Part shown: piece by piece, positions 24,578 to 36,665 of the stretch | Layout: every line of letters begins with the position of its first letter | How positions within the stretch are numbered: position 1 is the stretch's first letter | NCBI GenBank assembly: GCA_944320495.1 | Contig: CALUHR010000009.1 | Location: 1 to 64,000, forward strand | Length of the DNA: 64,000 nt | Source of the DNA: Candidatus Methanomethylophilaceae archaeon | GTDB taxonomy: Archaea; Thermoplasmatota; Thermoplasmata; Methanomassiliicoccales; Methanomethylophilaceae | Direction: 5' to 3' | Notes under the pieces: model-generated | Databases searched by the model: none | What the model was told of the DNA's origin: nothing | What the model saw: the letters and a program-made list of their open reading frames with translations, nothing else | Made by a program: the position numbers and the translations under genes

Positions 24578-24625
24578 TGTCAGTTGTTAAGACTTATGTC
24601 AGATTATAGGTAGTACTTTATAATC
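24578..24625. promoter_or_regulatory. Operator-like repeats in front of the giant surface protein
   Basis: Direct repeats TGTCAG at 24578-24583 and 24597-24602, then GATTATA (24602-24608) and TATAATC (24619-24625) as a 7-bp inverted repeat overlapping the AT-rich promoter. They lie between the divergent regulator and the surface gene, followed by a roughly 130-nt leader with no gene. Confidence 0.4.
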
Positions 24626-24770
24626 AGTATATCATAAAACAGGCAATCGACGGCAGGTGTGCCCCTTCTGGGCGATACGCCGGATCCGTCGGCACGGTTG
24701 CAACCGGGAGCGGGAGGAGGTCCCGACGTGGCTGATCCGTTTTCTGCTCCGGGCGTGACCTGGAGGACAA

Positions 24771-27700
24771 ATGATTCAAATCGAGAAAAGGAGGATCGCC
24801 GCCGCACTCGCGGTGCTGGCGGTTGCTGTCGTGGCGATGGGAATCGTGGCGGAGGCCTCGGATTCCCAGGCCGACGACCATGTTTCCATCCCCGCCCCTC
24901 TAGCAACGGAGGTGCCCGGGCTCACCGCGATCGAAGCAGCGTTCGATGCTGATGGAGAGACCATCGACACGTCCATGTTGCCTGAGGACCTCAAAAAGTA
25001 CCTCACCGTTACAGGAACGGTCAATGAGGTGGAAGTAGAGCTGACTTCGGCGCAGTACGATGTCACTACGGATTCTGGGTTCCTGACCCCGGGGGACTGC
25101 ACAGTTACCATCTCATCAGGTGAGATCTCAGACACCGTGACCGTTGCGAATGTTCAACCAGTTGGCATCTCAAACCTGGAATTCAACACCGATGACCTCG
25201 GACAGGTCTTTGTTACCACAGATAATGAGACTGTTGGCGAGAAGGTGACAGTAACCGCTGTATTCTCCAACGGTGTGAGACAAACTCTCTCCCCGGACAT
25301 GTACACAGTTAACTTCAACAAGGATGTCGGAACACAGACGTTCAGCATCTCGGTTAACTTCAATGGAGAGAACATTCCTGGCTCCTTCACCTACGAGGTC
25401 TCTGAATTGGAGATGACTGGTCTGAGGGTCGATGTAGGGGGGAGTAGTGAATTTACAACGAGCATGAACTCGTACCGTTTGCATGATGCCCTGGCTGTTT
25501 ACGGAACATTCAACGATGGGAACGAGTACAGACTGCCTGCCTACGGATTCGACTATGAGGTTGAGGGATCCCTGCTGGCCGGCCCCACAGAGATAGAGGG
25601 TCCGTACCCAGCGACAATCACTGTAACACCCAGCGACAACGACTCCGAAGCCCAGCCCGTGGAGACGACCATCCAGGTTACTCCCGTTAAATTGGAACGT
25701 ATCAGCGCCGAAGACCAGAGGATGGGCTCTTATCAGGCGTACACGACGGTCGATAACGGCTCGGAGTGGTTCTCAGTAAGAGCATACTTCGTGGATGGGA
25801 ATTCGACAAATCTGTCAACTGGCGATTATTCAATAACATACGAGGGCGTCGGTGAAGGTGAGCCGCAAAGCTTCAGATATGGCCATGGGACCATAACCGT
25901 GCATTTCACGGAAAATGGAATAACGAAGACCGATACCATCTCGGGATACAATGTCACACGGGCTCTCGTGGAATTGCCCGATCTGAACACCGGTACGATC
26001 TCCTATGGCGACACAGCGGATTGGCTTATGACCGGCTTCGACGACAGGCTTCGGATCACCACATCTGAGGGGCTGAGTTACTCCGTGGACCCCAACGATG
26101 ATACGAGACTGCATTTCACTGCGACCGAGGCGGGGAAGTACACGGTCGTCGTGAGCCCTCTGAACGACAGCATAGTGCTTGTCCAGCGTGGTACGGACGA
26201 CCCCCTCTTGGAGGGTGAGGTGAACCAGTACACGTACACCCTGACAATCTCCGCCGCCCAGTACGACATAGAGCTCACCCTCGACGATGACATAATCGCT
26301 GGGGAGAGCGGATATCTGACGATCGAGCTGACGGGTCCGAACGGGGAGTCCGTCCCGCTACCAAGTGTGATATCGTACAGATACTCCGGGACCAACATGC
26401 TGGGGAAGCCCATCGAAGGTACGGGACTTCCGACGGATGCGGGAACATGGAATGTGTACGTGACGGTCCCTGCGAGCGGGAACTTCAGGGAGACCGGAAA
26501 ATACACCGGGGATTTCATCATAGACCGCGTGGTCCATGGAGCTCCGACACCGGTGGGCATCCCGTACGACGGGGTTGCGCATTCGGTCGAGTTCGGCACC
26601 GGCGTCGACACCTCGTTCTTCGAGGTCACGGGGGACGAGCACACCGATGTCGACGAGGGCTACGAAAGCACCCTCATCATCAGCGACGATTGCTGGAACA
26701 ACCACTGCTGGACCGGAGGCGAGAGGTCTGTAGTCGTCTATTGGAACATCGTCCAATCTCCCAATGACTTCACCGAGAAGCCATCCATCACGGGATGGGA
26801 TTTCGATGAGAGCCCCAACAGCCCTTCCGCGAAAGCGACGTTCGGCGATCAGAGCGGGATCGTATTCACGTTCTCCCAGAGCAGGGACGACGCCGATTCA
26901 TACAGGACCATGGACGAGATAGAGGTCTGGTCGGCGGGTACGTGGTACATGAAGGCCACCTCGCCAACCGATGGGCGGAACTACACTTCGGTCACATCAG
27001 AACCTCTTGAGTTCCAGATCGGCAAGATGCAGGTAGACTATCCTGCTGAGGACACCTCGACATTCGTATACACCGGCGGCACGCTGTCCTACAACCCCTT
27101 AGGATTTGATGAGTCGTTCATGACGATGACCGTCACCCAGAACGGTTCGACCTTAGAAGACGTCACGAACGCGGGGACGTACACCGTGACAGTCACCCTT
27201 GACGGGAACCATGAGTGGGACACGTCTTCGGCCCACGGGGACCTGAACGATGAAGGAGACCCGACGTTCACATGGACCGTCGGAACAGCGGAGAACACCG
27301 TCGAATCGTTCGACATATCGGGCTGGACATACGGCAGCGGCATCAACACACCCTCGAACGTCGTCATGTCGTTCAGCGATGACTACACGGTCGAGTACTC
27401 CAGAAGCCGTGATGACGGTTTCCGCCCTGCGAACGAGATAAGCTCCTGGGATGCGGGGACGTGGTACGTCCGCGTCACCTCCGGGTCATCCGACAACTAC
27501 ACCTCGGATCAACTGACTAAGAATATCGTAATCGCCAAACTCGCCGTAGACTATCCATCCGAGGACGCTAGTGACTTCGAATACACCGGCGGCACGCTGT
27601 CCTACAACCCCTCCGGATTCGATGAATCGTTCATGACGTTGACCGTCACCCAGAACGGTTCGACCTTAGAAGACGTCACGAACGCGGGGACGTACACCGT

Positions 27701-30700
27701 GACCGTCACCCTTGACGGGAACCATGAGTGGGACACGTCTTCGGCCCACGGGGACCTGAACGATGAAGGAGACCCGACGTTCACATGGACCGTCGGCAAG
27801 ATGGGGATCGATGCAGGCCTGAATCAGAGGGACTTCACGTTCAACGGAAGCCCCCAGACCCCTACGATAACCGGCGACAGCACGCAGTTCTCTGTCAAAT
27901 GGGAGAACCAGGAGTCCACAGTGATTGATTCTTACGAGGTCTATCTGACCCTCAATGACAAGACGAACTACGAATGGGACCACGATGGGGAGCAGTACGG
28001 GGACTCCGTCTCCGGAGACGTCCTCACCCTCGTGTACAGGATAGTCGGCCAGACCTACGACCTGACGATCCAGATCGGAGATGGAGGGAGCGACGTGTCC
28101 TGGACGTACGGGAACGCGCATCTGCAGGTGAGTTGGAACTCGGACATACCCACGGAGATATCCGAGAAGCTGAAGGACCAGGACGATTACGGGAGCGGTT
28201 GGTTCTACGTGTTCAACGGCATAGACGGTACCGAGTACTACGGTAAAGACTGGCCCACCGATGCGGGAAGCTACAGCGTGTACCTGTTCATATCAGACAC
28301 GGGGATCTATGCGAACAAGACGTCCAACACCGTCACGTTCTCGATCGACCCGGCCAAGATTACCGAGCACGATATCGAGGACCACGGCTGGACCTACGAC
28401 GCTCAGTCCCACTCCGTCCTTTTCGACGGTGAGGAAAACATCGTCCCAAATGCTACAACGGTCGATGGTACGACTCCGACATGGTCGTACTCCATGTCAT
28501 CCGACCCTTACGAGTGGGGTACACCATTCCAGATAACCAAGTCGGGAACCTACACCGTCTGGTACAGGGTGTCCGCAGAGAATCATGAGACCATCATCGA
28601 CAGCTTCACACTGACAGTTGGAAAGGCCGAAATCACTGGAATCGTCATACCCGGGGGAGATTGGACCTATGATGGTGAGTATCACGGTGCGATGTGGAAC
28701 GGGGAATCCGACGGAGTGCCGAGCGGCTCCGCCTTGGGGAATGACATCTCCTGGACGTACAAAACCGATGTGAACGGGGAGTTCACCGGTGAGATACCGA
28801 CATTCAGGAACGCGGGAACGCACACAGTCTACTATAGAGCGGATGCGGATAACCACGACCCTGCCTACGGGTCCTTCGAGGTCCATGTAGGGAAGAGGAC
28901 GATCGACCTCGCCTTCAGTACCAACACCAGCGTGTACTCCAACTCCGAACCGTCCGTCCAGGGATGGGACTTCGAGCTCGACGGGTCCGACGTATGCTCC
29001 GGGGACAGCCTGGACACCCTCACGAACCTGGTCGGGATCTCCCTGGAGCAGGGAGTGACCAGATGGAACGTCGGATACTACGACCTTGTCGCCACCATCT
29101 CGGACACCAACTACGAGCTTAGATACGACGGGTCCGATAAGTTCGAGATCACGAAGCGGCCGCTGTCCCTCGAGGATGCCACGATCGTCTATGGGGACGA
29201 GGCTCCTGGACTGTCCGCTATCATCGGCAACATCGCCAACGGTGACACGATCGACGATGCCGTCACCGGGACGGCCGACCTCGACGGGTACGTTCCGGGA
29301 TCCGACTATGGCCGGTATAAGATCGCTGTGGGACAGCTCGCTGCAGGCGCGAACTACTCCATCGATCCATCGGAGACTGCGACGCTCACGGTGAGCCAGC
29401 GGCAGATCACCGTGGAGATCCAGAACGACAGCAGCACCTACGGCGACGCCATAGACGCCCTAGAGGGGATCGTCATCGATGGAAACCTCGCCCTCGATCA
29501 CACCGAGACGGACGTGTTCAAGCTGTACCTCACCGACGAGGGAGACAGCGGCGAGATAGACATCTCCGTGACGGTGAACGCTGGGACCTACCACATACAT
29601 GGAACTGTGCTGAACAACAACTACGCCATCAGGTTCTTGGGCAAGTCCGACGGCGGAACGGAGCCCGCTCCGGAGTACGGGACGTACATCGTGAACCCGC
29701 GGTCGGTCACGATCGAGATCGTGACGGAGAACGGGAGCATGGACTACACCGGCGACCCAGATGCAGTGTTAGAAAAGGTATCCAGCATGTTCAGGGTCGA
29801 CAACGATCCAGATTCGAACTTCCCCGAGCCGGATTTCGTGTTCATGAAGGACGATGATGAACTGGGCCAAATCCCGACGGATGCGGGAAAGTACACCGTC
29901 AGACCGGTCTACAGCAGCAACACCAACTACGTCCCTAGCTCGGACCTGAAGGCGACGTTCACGATCAACAAGATCGACTACGACCTCCCGACCCTCGGAT
30001 GGGACGTCATGAACGATGGGAACTCCGTGAGCGTGACCGAGTACAACGGAGGGGAATACACTGCAGTCCTCTCCTCGGAGAGCACGAGGTTCACCGACGG
30101 ATCGACCGTCATCACGGGCATCGATGACTCCAGGCTGACAGTGAGCTATTCTATCGTGCACGAGGGCCCCACCGTCGGAGGGGCCGTCGATGCGGGCACC
30201 TATGTAGTGACAGCCACGTTCCATTCGGACAGCGGGAACTACAACATCCCTGAAGACATGACGTATGATCTCGAGGTCCAGCCCGCACAGGTGACCATCG
30301 TCTGGGAACCAACCGGCGACCGCTTCACATACGACGGAACCGACCAGAAGTCCGAGGTCACCGCGCACTACGTCGACGTGAAGGGGATTGATATACCTCT
30401 GACGGTGACCATCGAAGGGACGTTCGAGATCCCCAGGACGGAGGCCTACGTCTTCACGGCAGGGTTCAGCGACAGCGACACCGGGAAGGGGAACTACGCC
30501 CTCCCTGACAATCCGACCAGGAGCTACTACATGGACAGGATGCCTGTCACGATCAGCGTCTCCGACCAGAAGGTGCAGTACGGGGATCTGCTTGACGCCT
30601 CCGGATGGTCCTACGAGTTCACCGACGGAACGATACTCGAGAAGGATCTGGAGGAGGGCGGATACGTACAGCTGTACGTCGACAGGAACGTCACCGGGGA

Positions 30701-33700
30701 CAACCCCCTCCCCGCGGATCAGGCGTATGCTGATGCGATAAAGTACACGATTCAGCTGAGGAACGAGTACTACGACATCACCCCTGAGTACGGCGACCTC
30801 AAGGTCACTAAGCGCTCGATCGTGATCACGATTCCAACCATCGAACGCACGTATGATGGCCAGCCGGCAGACCTGGGAACCCTCACGGACATATAGCAGT
30901 ACGTCACAGACGGCTCGATCCTCACATCAGACAACATACTGAGCCTGACGCTATGCTACGGGGAGGGTGGCACCGGCGATGCGCCCACCGACGCCGGCAG
31001 TTACGAGGACATGGTCTGGTGCATATGGAACAACGAGCGCTACGACGTCGATGTGATCCCTGGGGACCTGGTGATCAAACCCGATTCCCTGGAAGTGACC
31101 GTAAACCCCGAGAGGCCCAGTGCCGAGTTCAACGATGAACAACAGAGTCCGAACGTGGGGTACACGGTAACTGGAACGAACAGCGGGATCAGCTTAAGCT
31201 CCGAAGTCTACACCGTAGGGTACAGGATCGGCGATGCCTGGGTGGACGAGGCCCCATCGTTCACCGATGTCGACGAGTACACCATCACCTACAAGATAAC
31301 GCCCGACAGCAACAACTACCTCCCCTACGAGGGCAGCTTCATATTCGTGATCACAGGAACGACGAACAGCTTCACGACCGAGTTCGACCAGGACGACTGG
31401 ACCTACAGGGAGGGCAAGGGAACAAGCGTGGAACCCGTCTCGAAGTTCGGAAACCCAACGGTCAGGTACTACACCGACCCGAATCACACCGAGGAGTACA
31501 CGGGAGGGATGGACAATGACACCCCTGCGGGGACGTACTACGTGGTCGTCAGCGTTCCCGCCGACGGGGACAACTATCCGGAACTGACAGGTTACTACGA
31601 GTTCACCGTCAACAGGGCGACCCTCCATTATGAGTGGGACCAGACGATGAGCATCACGTACACCGGCGATGACATCACCAACACCCTCACCGTGGACCAT
31701 TGGTCCGTGAACGGTGTCGGCGAGGCGATCGCGGTCGGCGGGACCGGGGAAAGCGTCGTCATGTACAGCAACCCCTCCGTCGACGTTACCATCGATAGCG
31801 GGAGACTGTCCATGACGGCGACGGATGTGGGCAGATACAGCGTCGTCCTGACCATAACCGATCCCAATTACATGTGGGACGGCGAGGATGCGGACACCCT
31901 CACCATCGAGACCGCATGGGAGATCGTGGAGGACCTCATGGAGAACGGCTGGACGGAGGATCCGGGGATCGACAGCATCGTCTTCGGTGAGATCCTGAGC
32001 CCGCGCGGGACTCCCGAGCATGGCACTGCAACGTACTACTTCTCGCGGTCTTCCAACCTGGAATCGTTCAACAGCACCGAGAGACCGACGCAGGCCGGAA
32101 CATACTACATGCTCGTCGTGGTCCGTGCAGTCACCGACGGAGGCGTCCATTACGAGAGGCTCGTGTCGGAACCTATCGAGTTCGAGATCCAGGTCAGGAC
32201 GATAGACGTCCCCAGCATCGTGTTCTCCACCAAGTTCTCACCAGGGGACGTGCAGACTGTCGATCTGTCCGACCTCGGAATGGACCCTGATGACCAGGCC
32301 TACGTGTCCATGAGCGGGGACAGCGGAACCTCCGCCGCCACGTACACGGCAATCCTGACCCTCACGGACAAGGTCAACTGCGCGTGGAACGTCGAAGGGG
32401 GCACTAGCACGGAGGACCAGTCCGTGCAGTGGACCATCACGCCTCTGGAGGTGGAGTTCGACACTGACGACTTCGGCAGCCACGACGATGACGCGTACTA
32501 CGACTACGACACTACCCTGAAGACGTACAACCCCAGCTTCTACGACTCCAAGTTCATGGACATCTCCGGCAACACGGGAAGGGATGCTGGCACATACACA
32601 GTCATCGTCACCCTGACATCGACCGACTACGTCTGGAAGGGCATCGAGGAGAGGTCCGTGACAGTCGGCTGGAACATCGATCCGAGAGCGCTGACGATGC
32701 CGACCCTCCGCTACGATACGATGGACGGCGCCAGCCTGGTCATCCCTTACGGGGGTTCCAGCATAACGGTGACCCTCAACGGGTTCGATGCCCAGACCAT
32801 GGGCATAGTCACCCACGGGACCACTGTCTCGTCGTCGGATGACGGCACGATATCGTCCACTGTGGGCATAGGAAGCTACAGTTTCGATATATCCCTGAAG
32901 ACCTCCAACTATGTGTGGGTCGGACAGGACGTTGACGTCAGGTCGATCCAACTCACTCTGAACGTCACGGCTAACCGCGTGGATGTGCCGGACGCGATGG
33001 AGAGCGAGTTCGAATACGACGGCGAGTCCCATTCGATCCTATTCGACGACACGTCGAACCTCATCATAGAGAACAATGTCCATACGAACGCCGGCACCTA
33101 TGTCGTCACGGTCCGTCCCGCCGAAGGATTCTACTGGCAGGACGGCACGTCCGACGCTGTCGAGTTCACTCTGACCATCGATAGAGTCACCGTCGTGATT
33201 ATGGTGGATGGGGACATAGAGGTCTGCTATGGGGAGGACATTCCCGAAATCGGATGGACCTACGCAGAGGGAAGCGACCGGTTCGTGAACGAGGATCTGA
33301 CGAACGGAACCATCGTGGTGACGATAATCCCAGGGGCCTCAAATGGAGATAATGTCGGAACATATCTGATACAAATGACGGCCGTTGCTGGCAACAACTA
33401 CATTGTCACCTGTCTGAATGGCAATCTGACAATCAATCCCGCGATAGTGGATGTGCCATCGGACATCGGGAACGTTCCCGGACTCGCCTACGACAGCGAT
33501 GGCGTCACGTTCGATCCTGCCATCCAGTGGGGTGATGAGTATGACGAGGGGACGATGTCCGTGAGCGACAACTTTGGCACCGACATCGGTGTACAGACCT
33601 CGTACCTGCACCTGAGGGATCCCATCAACCATGTCTGGAACACAGGAGCATCTGCCGACATCGAGTTCCATTGGGAGATCGTGAAGAAACCCGTGTCCAT

Positions 33701-35198
33701 CGTCATCCCAGACCAGGAGGGGTCTAATGTCCCAGGCGTGCCTGGACAGACTGTCGATCTCGGAGAGTACGAGGCGAGCGGAGAGCCTCTGGACATCGTG
33801 ATCGGAGGATTTGACAGCACCTGTATGCGTGTCGAATCGGACCCCGAGGGATGCTTCGCGATCGATCCCGTCACAGGCGTGATGACCATAACCGCCAAGG
33901 ACCTTGGGACATACACGATCCGCTTCTACCTGGTGGACGAGCACTACGAGTGGTCGTCCCCCACCAACTCCATCCTCATGACTCTCGCATCCCCGACACC
34001 AAAGGATGCTCTGATCATGACATTCACCTTCACGATTGTAGCGAATTCGGAAGGGGAGGAGTACACGGTCGAGGCGGGACACAATTCCCTCGTTTATGAC
34101 GGCGAGGAGCAGTCCTACGTACCAGATGGCTTCGACAGCGACCATATGACCCTAGGCGGGACCACGAATGCTACGATTCCAGGGACCTACACCGTGACGG
34201 TCACCCTGAAGGACCCCATCGACCGCTGGGGCTCTCTTGATGACGACGGGGATGGCACCATCTACATAACATGGACCATCACGAAGAGACCGGTCACGTT
34301 GACCGCCGAGAGTGGCAGCATGGCTCTCGGAGGAGACATGCCCGAACTGGACGTCCTCGGGACCGACGGTTTCGTCGACGATGGACTGGACGATCTCTTC
34401 ACGGTATCGTTCGACCTCGTCGACCCTGATGTCCCTGGGGAGTACACCGTCAGAGTCGAGAAGGTCGGTGACCATGCCGCCCTTGCCCACTACGACATTG
34501 AGTTCGTAGACGGTAAGATCCTCGTCATGTCGGGGGACTTCCGGGAACTCTTCGTCCTAGATGGCGTCACTGATCCGGAGACCTACAACGGTACGTACAT
34601 CACCAAGCCGATATCGTCCCCTCACCTCACTCTGGGGGAGGAGTACACCGTGACCTATGCCGACAACATAGACGTGGGGGTGGCGACCGTCACCATCACA
34701 GGATTGGGCAACTACTCCGACCAGAGCCTGTCCTTCCAGTTCGAGATCCTGAAGGCCGACCCGCCAATCAGGTTCGACCAGGAATCGGTGTCCAGATATC
34801 CCGATGACGGGTCCTTCACCAACCCCTTGGTGGTTCCCGACTATGTGGTGACCGAGGGTTCCGCTACGTACGTCAGCAGCGATCCATCCGTAGCATACGT
34901 GGACCCCGTGACCGGCCTTGTAACGACAGGTTCCGCAGGGACCGCGGTCATTACCGTGACGGTGCCGGGCACGGAGAATTACAACGATTCTACCGCCTGG
35001 TTCACGGTGATTGTCAGTAGCACCCCGATGGTCGTCATCCCTGGCGACGATGATGTCATCGTCCTTCCGGGACCCGAGACCGTGAAGTGGTATCAGAAGG
35101 ACATTTCCCTCTACATACTGCTGATCGTCATCCTCGTCGTCGGGTTCCTGCTGTACATCGTCTACACCGTGTGGAAGCGGAGGGGTGACGGGCAGTGA
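24771..35198 (+). CDS. Giant repeat-rich surface protein/adhesin with one in-frame TAG (3,475 codons)
   Basis: A single reading frame with GGAGG ribosome-binding site (24762-24766). Residues 1-about 32 are a signal peptide (basic RR, then a hydrophobic core ending AEAS). The body is tens of Ig-like beta domains of the MBG/YDG type, each with Y.G....P......D.GTY.V.V patterns. Near the end a Big-like domain (SSDPSVAYVDPVTGLVT) precedes a membrane helix (YILLIVILVVGFLLYIVYTVW) and KRRGDGQ. Codon 2042 is TAG (30894-30896). The beta domain continues directly across it, and no other stop or frameshift occurs in 10.4 kb. Read-through as pyrrolysine is the favoured reading; otherwise two halves (24771-30896 and about 31011-35198), one without anchor and one without signal. 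Confidence 0.85.
27069..27796 (+). repeat. Two 215-bp near-identical direct repeats inside the surface protein
   Basis: 27069-27283 and 27582-27796 have equal length, start at TACACCGGCGGCACGCTG and differ at only a few bases. The encoded 71-residue units differ at two residues (L/S and M/L). Other domains of the protein are far more divergent, so this duplication is recent or maintained by conversion. Confidence 0.9.
30894..30896 (+). other. In-frame amber (TAG) codon, candidate pyrrolysine site
   Basis: Context is GAC-ATA-TAG-CAG-TAC. The domain begun by IPTIERTYDGQPADLGTL before the codon is completed by NILSLTLCYGEGG...DAGSY after it. No other gene I could confirm here uses TAG as stop. 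Confidence 0.7.
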
Positions 35199-35671
35199 GC
35201 GCACACGACTGCATGGCCCTGATCGACGTCCTGGGCGAGAAGCACGTGCTGGAGATGTTGCTCTTCCTCCGCGAGAACGGGACATGCAATAAGAGCCAGC
35301 TGTACAGCGCTGTCTCCCGCGGTGCACGTATGCCGGACAAGCTGGACATGATGGAGGTCGTCGGGCTCATCGTCATCGACAGCGTCGACGGCTCCAGGTG
35401 CCACCGCGTCTCCCTGACGGACCTGGGCCGGAGGGTGAGCGACTTCCTTCATGACCTGATGGATGGCGCGTCCAATCGTGACCCGGCTGTCGCCCGACGT
35501 TCCACGGCCGCCGACAAACGACTTACGGGCCCCCGGCCCGGAAACCCCTTCCGGCGTTCGTCCGGACGCCGGTATCACGATTCCTGGATCCTTCACATCC
35601 CGGTGGTAAGTGTCTGCGATTCGTGCGACCTCGGTGTCATCTTTTCAGAATTGTTATATGCCATATGTTAG
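35195..35671 (+). CDS. Winged-helix regulator coupled to the giant surface protein (158 aa frame)
   Basis: GTG start overlaps the surface protein's TGA by 4 bp. Residues 8-92 form a winged helix (LIDVLGEKHVLEMLLFLREN..CNKSQLYSAVSR...LDMMEVVGLIV) related to the regulator at 24162. The following 65 residues (from ASNRDPAVARR) are low-complexity, contain a hairpin (CCGGCGT/ACGCCGG, 35553-35574) at DNA level and end at TAG, so the original stop may have been lost and the functional protein may end near residue 95. Confidence 0.75.
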   Translation: MSAHDCMALIDVLGEKHVLEMLLFLRENGTCNKSQLYSAVSRGARMPDKLDMMEVVGLIVIDSVDGSRCHRVSLTDLGRRVSDFLHDLMDGASNRDPAVARRSTAADKRLTGPRPGNPFRRSSGRRYHDSWILHIPVVSVCDSCDLGVIFSELLYAIC

Positions 35672-35680
35672 CATCAGAGC

Positions 35681-35692
35681 AACATATAAATC
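35681..35692 (+). promoter_or_regulatory. TATA box of the EamA transporter gene
   Basis: CAACATATAAAT, centred about 27 nt upstream of the ATG at 35715; places transcription start at the start codon. Confidence 0.6.
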
Positions 35693-35714
35693 CGCACGTC
35701 GGGAGTTGCGGCGC

Positions 35715-36665
35715 ATGGTTCTCGGGAAGAGTGGGGCGGTCCTCTGCGCATTCATGGCGGCCGTGTTCTACGCGATCAGCTCGCCGGTCTCGAAGGTCCT
35801 GCTGGAGGACGTCTCCCCGTACCTCATGGCGGCCCTTCTGTACCTGGGGACGGGCATAGGCATGACTACCGTCCGCTCCGTCACGGGCGCAGGGAGGCGC
35901 GAGAAGCCCTACGGCCGCAAGGACCTGCCGTACGTCGTGGCGATGGTGGTGCTGGACATAGCGGCGCCCATACTGCTGATGTACGGGCTGCTGAGCTCCC
36001 CCGCGTCCTCGGTCTCGCTTCTGAACAACTTCGAGATCGTGGCCACGACAGTCATCGCCGTCGCGCTCTTCGGCGAGCGTGTTTCGGCGAGGATGTGGTT
36101 CGCGGTGGCGGTGATAACCCTGTCGGTCATCCTGCTGTCGTTGGACGGCGTCACGGGGCTGTCATTCAACCACGGCTCGCTCGCCGTGGTGGCCGCATGC
36201 GTCTGCTGGGGACTGGAGAACAACTGCACGGGGAGGCTCTCGTCCACCGGGCCGTCCAGGGTGGTCGCCATCAAGGGGGTGTTCTCCGGTCTCGGAGCGC
36301 TGGCAATCGCCCTGTTCATGGGCATGGGCTCCCCCACGCCGCTGGAGGTCGTCGCCGCCCTGCTGCTCGGGTTCGTCTCCTACGGGCTGAGCCTTTACCT
36401 GTACATCTCCGCCCAGGCGGCCCTGGGGGCGTCGAGGGTCAGCGCGTACTACGCCTCGGCGCCGTTCATCGGCGCCGTGCTCTCCCTCGCGATCCTGGGC
36501 GAGTCGCTGTCCGGAACGTACCTCGTCGCCCTCGTCGTGATGGCCGCAGGGGCCGCGATCATGACCTGGGACACCCTGCGCGCCGATCCCGGGGACCCGG
36601 ACGGACCGGGCCCCGGCGAGGGGACGCTCAGGCGGTCGGCGCGGGTTCGTAGGCGTACTTCCTGA
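35715..36665 (+). CDS. EamA/DMT-family transporter (316 aa)
   Basis: Ten predicted membrane helices in two homologous five-helix halves, with the EamA-type start AVLCAFMAAVFYAISSPVSKVLLE and the repeat LAVVAACVCWGLENNCTGRLS in the second half. Drug/metabolite transporters of this type export amino acids or metabolites. The frame opens at 35610 but ATG 35715 is favoured by the TATA box 27 nt upstream. Its 3' end overlaps the convergent FNT gene by 38 bp. Confidence 0.9.
   Translation: MVLGKSGAVLCAFMAAVFYAISSPVSKVLLEDVSPYLMAALLYLGTGIGMTTVRSVTGAGRREKPYGRKDLPYVVAMVVLDIAAPILLMYGLLSSPASSVSLLNNFEIVATTVIAVALFGERVSARMWFAVAVITLSVILLSLDGVTGLSFNHGSLAVVAACVCWGLENNCTGRLSSTGPSRVVAIKGVFSGLGALAIALFMGMGSPTPLEVVAALLLGFVSYGLSLYLYISAQAALGASRVSAYYASAPFIGAVLSLAILGESLSGTYLVALVVMAAGAAIMTWDTLRADPGDPDGPGPGEGTLRRSARVRRRTS

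Noticed and set aside
30897-35198. Independent second gene starting at 31011 or thereabouts
   Set aside because: Its start would fall in the middle of an Ig-like domain and it would have no signal peptide or ribosome-binding site; it is in the same frame as the upstream part.
35669-35689. TAG at the end of the coupled regulator read as pyrrolysine (adds five residues to a TAA)
   Set aside because: The extension runs into the TATA box of the next gene and the preceding 65 residues already look non-functional.
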